The notes under the pieces were generated by a model. That model worked only from the letters and a program-made list of their open reading frames with translations, was not told the DNA's origin and ran no database searches. A stretch of 64,000 bases of DNA from Bathymodiolus brooksi (Eukaryota > Mollusca > Bivalvia > Mytilida > Modiolidae): assembly GCA_963680875.1 (NCBI GenBank), contig OY804585.1, forward strand, positions 47,041,414-47,105,413, given 5' to 3'. Of this stretch, positions 55,201 to 64,000 are shown piece after piece; positions within the stretch are counted from its first letter, which is position 1, and each line of letters opens with the position of its first letter. A program made the position numbers and the translations under genes.

Positions 55201-57889
55201 ATACCCCCCGCAACGAAGTTGTAGGGGGGTATACTGGTTTCACCATGTCAGTCCGTCTGTCCGTCTGTAGACAAATCTTATGTCATACGATAACTTGAGT
55301 TGTGTTTCTTAGAATCTTTTAAAATTTTATCAGCTGTTTACTGGTGAAGAGAGGAGGATCCCTTTCATTTTTGACGATTTTTACTTTTGCCATTCCAGAG
55401 TTATTGGACTTGATATGACGGAGAATAGGATTTTTACCCTATGTCGTATGATGACTTGAGTAGTGTTCCTCAGAATGTTTTGAAATTTTATCAGCAGCTT
55501 ACTGGTGAAGAGAGAAGGATCCCTTTCATATTTGATGATTTTCACTTTTGCCGTTCCAGAGTTATTGGACTTAATATGACGGAAAATAGGATTTTTACCC
55601 TATGTCGTATGATGACTTGAGTAGTGTTTCTCAGAATGGTTTGAAATTTTATCAGCAGCTTACAGGGGAAGAGAGGAGGATCCCTTTCATTTTTGACGAT
55701 TTTTGCTTTTGCCATTCCAGAGTTATTGGACTTGATATGACGGAAAATCGGATTTTTACCCTATGTCGTATGATAACTTGAGTAGTGTTTCTCAGAATGT
55801 TTTGAAATTTTATCACCAGCTTACCGGTGAAGAGAGAAGGATCCCTTTCATTTTTGACGATTTTTGCTTTTGCCATTCCAGAGTTATTGGACTTGATATG
55901 ACGGAAAATCGGATTTTTACCCTATGTCGTATGATAACTTGAGTAGTGTTTCTCAGAATGTTTTGAAATTTTATCACCAGCTTACCGGTGAAGAGAGAAG
56001 GATCCCTTTCATTTTTGACGATTTTTACTTTTGCCATTCCAGAGTTATTGGACTTGATATGACGGAAAATAGGATTTTTACCCTATGTCGTATAATGACT
56101 TGAGTAGTGTTCCTCAGAATGTTTTGAAATTTTATCAGCAGCTTACTGGTGAAGAGAGGAGGATCCCTTTCGTTTTTGACGATTTTCACTTTTGCCGTTC
56201 CAGAGTTATTGGACTTGATATGACGGAAAATAGGATTTTTACCCTATGTCGTATGATAACTTGAGTAGTGTTCCTCAGAATTTTTTTGAAATTTTATCAG
56301 CAGCTTAACTGTGAAGAGAGGAGGATCCCTTTCATATTTGACGATTTTCACTTTTGCCGTTCTAGAGTTATTTATTGTTTCTCAGAATGGTTTGAAATTT
56401 TATCAGCAGCTTACCGGTGCAGAGAGGAGGATACATTTCATTTTTGACGATTTTCACTTTTGCCGTTCCAGAGTTATTGGACTTGATATGACGGAAAATA
56501 TGATTTTTACCCTATGTCGTATGATAACTTGAGTAGTGTTCCTCAGAATTTTTTTGAAATTTTATCAGCAGCTTAACTGTGAAGAGAGGAGGATCCCTTT
56601 CATATTTGACGATTTTCACTTTTGCCGTTCCAGAGTTATTTATTGTTTCTCAGAATGGTTTGAAATTTTATCAGCAGCTTACCGGTGCAGAGAGGAGGAT
56701 ACATTTCATTTTTGACGATTTTCACTTTTGCCGTTCCAGAGTTATTGGACTTGATATGACGGAAAATATGATTTTTACCCTATGTCATATGATAAGTTGT
56801 GTAGTGTTTCTCAGAATGTTTTGAAATTTTATCAGCAGCTTACTGGTGAAGAGAGAAGGATCCCTTTCATATTTGATGATTTTCACTTTTGCCGTTCCAG
56901 AGTTATTGGACTTAATATGACGGAAAATAGGATTTTTACCCTATGTCGCATGATAACTTGAGTAGTGTTTCTCAGAATGGTTTGAAATTTTATCAGCAGC
57001 TTACCGGTGAAGAGAGGAGGATCCATTTCATATTTGACGATTTTTACTTTTGCCGTTCCAGAGTTATTGGACTTGATATGACGGAAAATAGGATTTTTAC
57101 CCTATGTTGTATGATAACTTGAGTAGTGTTTCTCAGAATGGTTTGAAATTTTATCAGCAGCTTACCGGTGAAGAGAGGAGGATCCATTTCATTTTTGACG
57201 ATTTTCACTTTTGCCGTTCCAGAGTTATTGGACTTGATATGACGGAAAATCGGATTTTTACCCTATGTCGTATGATAACTTGAGTAGTGTTCCTCAGAAT
57301 GTTTTGAAATTTTATCAGCAACTTAACTGTGAAGAGAGGAGGATCCCTTTCATATTTGACGATTTTCACTTTTGCCGTTCCAGAGTTATTTAGTGTTTCT
57401 CAGAATGGTTTGAAATTTTATCAGCAGCTTACCTGTGCAGAGAGGAGGATCCATTTCATATTTGACGATTTTCACTTTTGCCATTCCAGAGTTATTGGAC
57501 TTGATATGACGGAAAATATGATTTTTACCCTATGTCATATGATAAGTTGTGTAGTGTTTCTCAGAATGTTTTGAAATTTTATCACCAGCTTACCGGTGAA
57601 GAGAGGAGGATCCCTTTCATTTTTCACGATTTTCACTTTTGCCATTCCAGAGTTATTGGACTTGATATGACGGAAAATAGGATTTTTACCGGCTATGTCG
57701 TATGATAACTTGAGTAGTGTTTCTCAGAATGTTTTGAAATTTTATCTGCTGCTTATTGATGAAGAGAGGAGGATCCCTTTCATTTTTGGTCGGAACAATC
57801 AGTAATGTTTTGGTTATGGAAATAGGTTGGACAGATGTGGGGAGTGGGGGGTATATCTTAGTGAGGTGTGCTCACAGTGATACTAGTTT
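55201..57889 (+). mobile_element. Hairpin-headed composite element (ATACCCCCCGC type) with 161-bp units
   Basis: The head ATACCCCCCGCAACGAAG...GGGGGGTAT is followed by GTCCGTCTGTCCGTC and about sixteen units, most of them 161 bp (GTTATTGGACTTGATATGAC, GGATTTTTACCCTATGTCGT, AGAGGAGGATCCCTTTCAT, TTGACGATTTTCACTTTTGC). Three shortened units lack the middle part. The end GGGGGGTATA is followed by the hairpin GTGAG-GTGTG-CTCAC. Repeated frames on both strands (for example near 56311, 56579 and 57329) come from the units. Confidence 0.88.
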
Positions 57890-58066
57890 ATTTTCTATTT
57901 TTATTTTCTAACAAGAATCAACCCTGATTATTAGAAATACAAAAATTAAGATAAAATAAAGAGTCCTACAACACTCGACTTCTGATCCCAATATGATATA
58001 TAGTGCAAGAATGTAGTACATGTAATTTTTCTAATCAGGTTTAGGTTCTGTACAAAAAAAAACTTA

Positions 58067-58426
58067 CTACTTTTTTCTCTCCTCTTCCCAATAAAGAGAA
58101 CTTTTATGTTGGTTGTAAATGAAGACTACTATAGAACTGTATTTCTGCACTCTCTGTTGTTGCCTCATGACTCGAAGCTCTCCTTTCTGCAGAGTATGTT
58201 GGTCCTCTATATTTAATTCCACAGTGGCTGTACATGTTGAGCCTCTGTATCTAACTCTACTTAGGAAATGACTGCGGCCTTGGTATTCAATTGTACTTAT
58301 CGAAATATGTCTGACCGTTGGTGCTGACAGGTATAAATCACTCTGGTCCGAGATGTTTTTTTCACCCAATCGGTCCACTGTCAGTGAAATCTGATGACCA
58401 TAACAATCTGGTATCATTCTTTTCAT
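58067..58426 (-). CDS. Unrecognised 119-codon protein or exon
   Basis: The frame from ATG at 58426 to TAG at 58069-58067 has balanced composition and codon use unlike the AT-rich flanks. Readable parts: MKRMIPDCYGHQISLTVDRL near the start, YLSAPTVRHISISTIEYQG in the middle, STCTATVELNIEDQHTLQKG, then a Gln/Arg stretch RVMRQQQRVQKYSS and a charged end. No signal peptide or membrane segment. The final bases overlap a strong donor, TA|GTAAGTTT, so the frame may be an exon (phase 2) whose apparent stop is intronic. An open extension of about 13 codons runs upstream of the ATG to a TGA. Two Cys residues only. It lies inside the intron of the + strand gene. Function unknown. Confidence 0.55.
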   Translation of the reverse strand: MKRMIPDCYGHQISLTVDRLGEKNISDQSDLYLSAPTVRHISISTIEYQGRSHFLSRVRYRGSTCTATVELNIEDQHTLQKGELRVMRQQQRVQKYSSIVVFIYNQHKSSLYWEEERKK

Positions 58427-58631
58427 TATCAGTCCAAGATTAAAGTGAGATATTGATCAACAGCATGTCCAGTTCTGAATAGGTTTTCATGTTTTTGACC
58501 AGTTATTAACATGTAAACAAATTGTGTATGTCGGTTTTATCAACTGGAGCATTATTTCAATTAATTGTGTAATAAAATCATTGCTGAACATTACTTTTTG
58601 GACAATAAGTCGTTGGTCTCTAGTGTATGCA

Positions 58632-58912
58632 AGGGGCCCGGGGGGCTCAATGAGTTAGGTAGTTGGATTACCTAACAACTCATACAAGCCTATCACCAAT
58701 ACGGTGTGGGTTCGCACCCGGCTTTGTAAATTACAAGAAAGGGTGCACTTGACTCGCAGCCGCAAGGGATAAAGTTTACCAGTTGCTTGCCCATGGTCGG
58801 TGGTTCTCTCCGGGTACTCCGGCTTCCTCCACCACTAAAACTAATCGCCATGATATAGCTGAAATATTGCTGAAAGTGGTGTTAAACACAATAAATCAAA
58901 TCAATTAAATCA
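58632..58912 (+). repeat. tRNA-derived SINE, full length
   Basis: Head AATGAGTTAGGTAGTTGG, B-box GTGGGTTCGCACCC, body ATAAAGTTTACCAGTTGC, core CTCTCCGGGTACTCCGG, tail CATGATATAGCTGAAATAT and GTGTTAAACACAATAAATC. The head differs from that of the 15325 copy, so this is a sister subfamily. Confidence 0.9.
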
Positions 58913-59659
58913 AATCTAGTGTATACAGTTGTGATAATGAGGCATCTCTTTGTAAAATTTTATACTTTGGCATTAATTTGAAATTGCTCAGCTTACAGCC
59001 AAACCTTGTTATCTAGATCTCAGTTAAATGCGTTTCTTGGACATAGAATAATCTCAGGTCCTTTCATGGTAATGTTATTTAAATTTGCCTTGATAACTTG
59101 AGTAACTGTTTGATTCGAATTTTAAAAATAGGTCCCTTCAAGTTTGATGCAATGAGGTCTGACAGTAATTTAGTGAAGCAATCCTCAGGTTTAGTTTTCT
59201 GTGGGCATTACTTTTGGAATGATTGATTGGTGTTTAGTGGTAACTTTAGTAATATTTCAGCTACAGGTATATCATGGCATTCTTTTGGAATGAAATGAGT
59301 ATTGCTTCATATATCTCAAAAGTGAACTTTTGACCATCAATTAATTTCTAAGCCAATGTTTTATGATAATGGGATTTTTTTCGAAATTTATTATGACTAT
59401 TTGTTATAATGTTCCTGTCACCATTGAGTGCCATATTTTAACTTTTATTTTCTTTTCTTTAAACTTTCTATTTAAATAACCACCCCTAGGTTAAATAATG
59501 ATGTAGTACATCTTGACACAGCAGAAAATAATTTTCTCATAACATGGCAATTAACTGCAGGGTTGATTTAAAAATATCTCTTTAATTTTACTGGTCAACG
59601 ATATTTTGTTGATGTTTGTACCATGTTGGACTTGTCGTGAGTTAATCCCATATAGCCTG
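58913..59659. other. No gene seen
   Basis: AT-rich, with a minus-strand SINE tail remnant at 59222-59282 (GATTGGTGTTTAGTGG, AATATTTCAGCTA). Confidence 0.4.
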
Positions 59660-60300
59660 AATGGTACTTAGTGGGACGATCAACATTTCCGGCCATGGGT
59701 GGGCGAATGGTTAAGTTTATTGACTTCTGATCACATTTTTTTAGCCTAACACCACTGACATGACTTCGTGACCTGATACCAGTGGGACGATCAACATTTC
59801 TGGCCATGGGTGGGCGAATGGCTAAGTTTAATGACTTCTGATCACATGCCTAACACCACTGACATGACTTCGTGCCCTGATACCAGTGGGACGATCAACA
59901 TTTCTGGCCATGGGTGGGCGAGTGGTTAAGTTTATTGACTTCTGATCACAAGCCTAACACCACTGACATGACTTCGTGACCAGATACCAGTGGGACGTTA
60001 ACATTTCTGGCCATGGGTGGGCGAGTGGTTAAGTTTATTGACTTCTGATCACAAGCCTAACACCACTGACATGACTTCGTGCCCTGATACCAGTGGGACG
60101 ATCAACATTTCTGGCCATGGGTGGGCGAGTGGTTAAGTTTATTGACTTCTGATCACAAGCCTAACACCAATGACATGACTTCGTGACCCGATACCAGTAG
60201 GACGATCAACATGATTGGCCATGGGTGGGTGAGTGGTTAAGTTTATTGACTTCTGACCACAATCCTAGCACCACTGATATGGGTTCGTGACCAGATACCA
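59660..60300 (+). repeat. 104-bp tandem array made of a tRNA-Ser-like sequence, six copies
   Basis: Units start at GTGGGACGATCAAC (59671, 59782, 59886, 59990, 60093, 60198). Each holds GGTGGGCGAGTGGTTAAG, a good A-box of the Ser/Leu type, then TTGACTTCTGATCAC at the anticodon-arm position, and a decayed B-box GACTTCGTGACC. The last copy has the better GGGTTCGTGACC. This looks like the head of a tRNA-derived SINE or a tRNA pseudogene amplified in tandem. The acceptor stems do not pair. Confidence 0.8.
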
Positions 60301-61266
60301 GCCTCAAGTGTTAAGGTTTATAGAAACATACCCATGGATGTGGATTTCACTGGTCAGATTGTTGTTCTTGTCTGGAGTACTGAAGATTACAGTTTTGATC
60401 CTCAGTCTAGTTATATCAATATATGAAAAAATAGTGGAGCAGGAACACTTCTGGGGCACCTGAGTGCACCCCTGGTTTTTAATGGGGTTCATGTAGATCA
60501 ATCTTAAGTGTTTTGTGTAGTTTTTTAAAGATTGTTGTTTTGTTCTTTTGTCCCATTTCTTTTGGTCATCTTTCCTAAGTCTTCTAGGGTTCTAATACAT
60601 CAATTTTGTTCATGCCATGATATAGCTGAAATACTGTTAAAGTTGGCATTAAACACCAATCAATCAATCATTGTTATTGTATGTCCTTAGATTTATGACT
60701 TCTGATTACCCCTTTGGTATCTTCAACCTTTTCTTGTATTTGTTAAGTCTCTGATATTAAGATGGCAGCTTTAATGAGTAAAGACTCATTGAGTCATAGT
60801 CAGTGTAGTTCTTATAAGTAGAGGCACATTTCTACCTGCAGGTTTAATTTGTTACAATGAGCAATAGCACTGTACAAATCAAGCTCATTGTGTTGGTCTA
60901 GCACAAATAAGGCAGTCACATCAATAAGCAACTTGTTCATCACTAGATAAAGCTGAATATTGTTCAGTTGACATTAAGCAGCAATAAAACATTCATTCAA
61001 TCTCATATTTCATAATTTCCATGACTCCTTGTTCAAAAGGTATGCGAGGGATTATGGTGTTTAATGCCACTTTCAACAACATTTCAGTTATACCGTTGCG
61101 GTGAAAAAAAAGGTATGAGACATTGGGACAAAACTTTCTAAAAATTTATATAATTTAAAACTTCATAATCACACCTCATTTTCTTCATCTGCAGTATATG
61201 TTACTCATGTTGCCAATCGTAGGACCTTGATCATTTGCTTTGATTTTGCTTTGTGGTATTCAAGGG
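60301..61266. other. No gene; scattered SINE tails
   Basis: Tails at 60612-60668 (+, CATGATATAGCTGAAATAC), about 60945-60995 (+, decayed) and 61050-61105 (-, GGTGTTTAATGCCACTTTC). Confidence 0.6.
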
Positions 61267-61267
61267 A

Positions 61268-61450
61268 AGACAATGTTTCATCCTGCCTGTCCGTTTGTCT
61301 GACAAGACAATGTTTCATCCTGTCTGTCCGTTTGTCTGACAAGATAATGTTTCATCCTGTCTGTCCATTTGTCTGACAAGACAATGTTTCATCCTGTCTG
61401 TCCGTTTGTCTGACAAGACAATGTTTCATCCTGTCTGTCCGGTTGTCTCA
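61268..61450. repeat. 37-bp minisatellite, five copies
   Basis: Unit ACAATGTTTCATCCTGTC plus TGTCCGTTTGTCTGACAAG, nearly identical copies. Confidence 0.92.
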
Positions 61451-62093
61451 TTTTCCGTCCATCACAAAAGTTTGTACATGTAACTTTTCCTACATTTTAA
61501 ATAGGAATTCCTTAAAACTTGGCAGGCTTACTTATTTCCATATGAAGAATTGCATATTGTTACAGCAGTTTGATCGTACCATTTTTGAAGAAGTTGTCCT
61601 TTTCACTAAAAATATTTCATCAAAAGTTGTTAGCAGAAATCTTCCTACATTTTTTTATGAGAAACACTAGGTATTTTTCTCCAGAGATGAAACTTTCTTT
61701 TTGTATCAAAAATAACCTTTAATTTTTGTTTTGTTACTAGGAGAATTTCAGTGTACAAGACAATATTTGTATATTTGTTCACGGAATATATCAAGTCATC
61801 ATTTTCCGATTTTATACACTTTTACATCAATCAGTTAATTACAAACTGTCAATCAAAATCTCCTGCAAGCCTTTGATCATTGACCAGGAAATTATTTCTT
61901 ATTTTCCATGATGGAAAGATGAGTATGCATTGAGATTGATTATATCAAAAGATGAATGGTTTAAATTAAATGGCTTTCTAAAATTTTGGAAGCAATGTGA
62001 TTAATTTATCCTTTTTTCTAATTTCGCCAAAAAAAAAAAGAAAAAGAATAATGCAAGATACAACAAACATCTAATTTTGATACAACCGCATCT
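61451..62093. other. No gene seen
   Basis: A 75-codon frame at 61443 starts in the minisatellite and is not supported. Confidence 0.4.
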
Positions 62094-62455
62094 GTGGTGT
62101 AATGGTTAGCATGCTAGCCTCGAATGTGGTAGATCGTGGGTTGAAGCCCCGATTGGGTCAAACCAAAGACTATGAAATTTGTATTTGTTGTTTCTCTGCT
62201 AAGCACGCAGCATAATGGAGAAAGAGCAAAGGCTGCTTAGCTCAGAATCAGGATAATGTGTTCGGGTTGTGTGACACATCTATCCGCGGACTGTTGTTTC
62301 AGTGAGCTAGGCACTATAAAAATTCCAACTAAGCATGTTGGTCTAGTACAAAGCGGACCTCATCATCATCTCATTGAAAATTAACTTGTTCTCGCCATGA
62401 TATAGCTGAAAAATTGACGAGTTGGCGTTAAACGACAATCGCTCAATCACTTACT
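62094..62455 (+). repeat. SINE family 2, full length
   Basis: tRNA-like head GTGGTGTAATGGTTAGCA and B-box GGGTTGAAGCCCC, spaced as in a tRNA gene but with an altered T-loop. The body includes TCAAACCAAAGACTATG and CTCATCATCATCTCATTG. The tail CGCCATGATATAGCTGAAA and TTGGCGTTAAACGACAATC is shared with family 1. A partial copy lies at 42305. Confidence 0.88.
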
Positions 62456-63115
62456 TACTTTTCACCTACATCACAAAATTCTTTTTCCATTATCCTTTCA
62501 TACATATTTTCTTTTCAAGAAACAATTAAAAAAAACTTCCGTCTTCCATTGTTATAATACGCAAAGTGGCCTCTCTGCTGATCGTTGGGTGTATACAACC
62601 CCTCCTCAAAGGATGAGATGATAATCTAAATCAAAGCTGCTCTTCTTTTTCCACATCTATATTTAATACAACTTCCTTATCCCACATTTCAGTGTTATTT
62701 GCCATATGGGGGTACATGTACTTCTTTCTATTTGAGGTCAGGTAAGCACAAATGTTATTTTTGGAAAAATAAATTGAGCCATATATAGGTTCTGATGTAG
62801 ATTGTTAGTTTGATGTTGTAAAAATATTCTCTCACTAAATTAGATACCTATGTCTTTATTTTCTGATTTTAATCAATTTCTCAAATTCCAGTTTTTTTTA
62901 TATGCCATATTCAGAGATTCAATATTTTCCTTCCAATGTGCATTGCAACTCTTACATTTTATTAATCACATATTTTTTTTTATAGATTTTACATGATTTA
63001 TTTATCAGACATATTCCATGGAATATTTCATTGCTCAAGAAATTACTTTGAATAATTATTTGTACAGAAACTGGTAGCTGAATTTACAAAGAATTGAATA
63101 ACTAAAACATATGTG
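62456..63115. other. No gene seen
   Basis: AT-rich intron-like sequence. Confidence 0.4.
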
Positions 63116-63116
63116 T

Positions 63117-63360
63117 ATGGTAGTTGGATTTACAACTACCTGTGCAATCAGTGCCTATCACCACTAAAGTTGTGAGTTTGAACACCGTTCATGGCGAGGT
63201 GTACTCAATACAACATTATGTGATCAAGTTTGTCAGAGACTTGTGACAGGTCGGTGGTTGTCTCGGGTACACTGATTTCCTCCACCAATAAAACTCACCG
63301 CCATAATATAGCTGAACTATTGTTGAAAGTGGCGTTAAACACCATAATCCTAACCCTAAC
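63117..63360 (+). repeat. tRNA-derived SINE, full length
   Basis: Head TGGTAGTTGGATTTACAACT, decayed B-box GAGTTTGAACACC, body TGTGATCAAGTTTGTCAG, core with CTGATTTCCTCCACC, tail ATAATATAGCTGAACTATT and GGCGTTAAACACCATAATC, followed by CTAACCCTAACTCC. Confidence 0.88.
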
Positions 63361-63451
63361 TCCTATAAATTTGACTCTATAGACTCTATTAAACTTTTAA
63401 TAATAATGTATAGTTTTCCTTGAATCCTAAAAGATTTTTAATTTCTTACAG

Positions 63452-63508
63452 GAGGTGTTAGAGTGGTTCGCAGTTCCAGTTTCCTTGGAGGTGGATTTGG
63501 ACGAAAAG
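63452..63508 (+). CDS. Small coding exon of the same host protein
   Basis: The acceptor TTTAATTTCTTACAG and donor AAAAG|GTAAGAATT bracket 57 nt, an exact multiple of three, in phase 1 at both ends. The reading is GVRVVRSSSFLGGGFGRK, joining SPKRG from 54995. It is basic and Gly/Ser-rich and carries R-x-x-S-F (RSSSF) like the RSVTF site of the previous exon. Skipping it would keep the frame, so it could be a cassette exon. The gene continues beyond the window. Confidence 0.6.
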
Positions 63509-64000
63509 GTAAGAATTATCATTCAGTTAATAAAGTCAATCAGAAGAATATAGAGAATTTTACAAGTTAATTCGATTTTGGAAGCTGTGGTAAGAGTAAT
63601 CTCCCTTTAATGTGATTTTTTTTTTTTTAATGTAATACATTATTAGATTCAATACGCTTGTTTGGAATCATGTCAATTCCAATCATGTTCCGTCTTTTTC
63701 GTGTCTTGACATCTGAAATGTTAGGCAGACGACTTTACACTATTACGGTAGAAAGGTCAACATATCAGATAGTCATAGATGCGATAGATTAAAAGTAATT
63801 GTAATGTGGAGATGCCAAGAAACGCTAAGTAAATACTGTCTGTCTAATAACAGAAATATATCAAGACAGATCGTTTTGCTTTCATGATTCTGATTCATGT
63901 ATACAGGTACAATCACAGCAGTAAATAAAGAAAGAAAGCAAATTTAATTTTAAAGAAGTACATTTTTGTAGTCTTTGGTACAAATAAAATAATTTAATTG
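63509..64000 (+). other. Intron sequence to the window end
   Basis: AT-rich, with no further exon seen. Confidence 0.4.

Larger units (their letters stand above)
54996..63451 (+). other. Intron of the host gene (8.5 kb)
   Basis: GTGAGA at the left and TTTAATTTCTTACAG at the right. It joins two phase 1 exon ends in an open frame, and is filled by the element at 55201, a minus-strand gene at 58067 and several SINEs. Confidence 0.55.

Noticed and set aside
56311..57574. Repeated 73-81 codon frames starting MKRGGSLSYLTIF
   Set aside because: They recur because the 161-bp unit recurs; several units break the frame.
62094..62170. Possible functional tRNA gene
   Set aside because: A- and B-box words are present, but the T-loop reads GGGTTGAAGCCCC rather than GGTTCGA, and the sequence continues into a SINE body and tail.

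Overview
This is a 64 kb window of AT-rich eukaryotic DNA, almost certainly from a bivalve mollusc. The evidence is intron/exon structure with GT-AG sites, no bacterial-style genes, many tRNA-derived SINEs ending in a tail of the form GATATAGCTGAAATATTG...GGCGTTAAAC, and several repeat types I remember as typical of bivalves: a short inverted-repeat element starting GGTGGTACCTAACAC, and long tandem elements headed by AGYTCACCTGG or ATRCCCCC hairpins. From memory the GGTGGTACC element is common in mussels, so a mytilid is my best guess; the species cannot be read from the window.

Host coding content is tiny. On the + strand three short exon-like segments may belong to one long gene: 29912-30011 (ATG, ends in a GTAAGA donor), 54839-54995 (ends in a GTGAGA donor) and 63452-63508 (clean acceptor and GTAAGA donor). 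The last two join in frame across an 8.5 kb intron. On the - strand 58067-58426 is a convincing but unrecognised 119-codon reading frame. Other coding traces look mobile in origin: a DUF3504/ZMYM-like (Crypton-derived) fragment at 46806-47007, N-terminal pieces of both Harbinger genes at 13236-13464, a possible THAP-like remnant near 31300, and two exon-like segments inside a 7.4 kb inverted-repeat element (22659-22815 and 26816-27007).

The rest is repeats. Layout: 0-6 kb SINE pieces, a Tourist-type MITE, a 34-bp minisatellite and an element with iterated ends; 6.4-7.9 kb a 51-bp satellite; 9-15 kb a foldback element torn apart by three insertions that carry further insertions; 17.8-20.5 kb and 20.6-27.9 kb two large composite elements; 30-36 kb minisatellites and mariner-like MITEs; 37.7-38.7 kb a near-perfect 164-bp tandem array; 39.6-41.4 kb another hairpin-headed element; 42-49 kb a cluster of long perfect hairpins; 50.6-52.9 kb a second copy of the 11.2-14.9 kb element; 55.2-57.9 kb a 161-bp tandem element; 58.6-64 kb SINEs and a tRNA-like tandem array.

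The most unusual content is a pair of related-looking element types with ends TGGG...CCCA (11168-14886 and 50592-52926; 20550-27935). Each is peppered with copies of its own 12-16 bp motif (TGTCAGGAGTGTGACA or TGTCAATGTTACA), in both orientations, over kilobases of otherwise non-coding DNA. Each also has a candidate promoter with a first exon. I cannot assign them to a known transposon superfamily.
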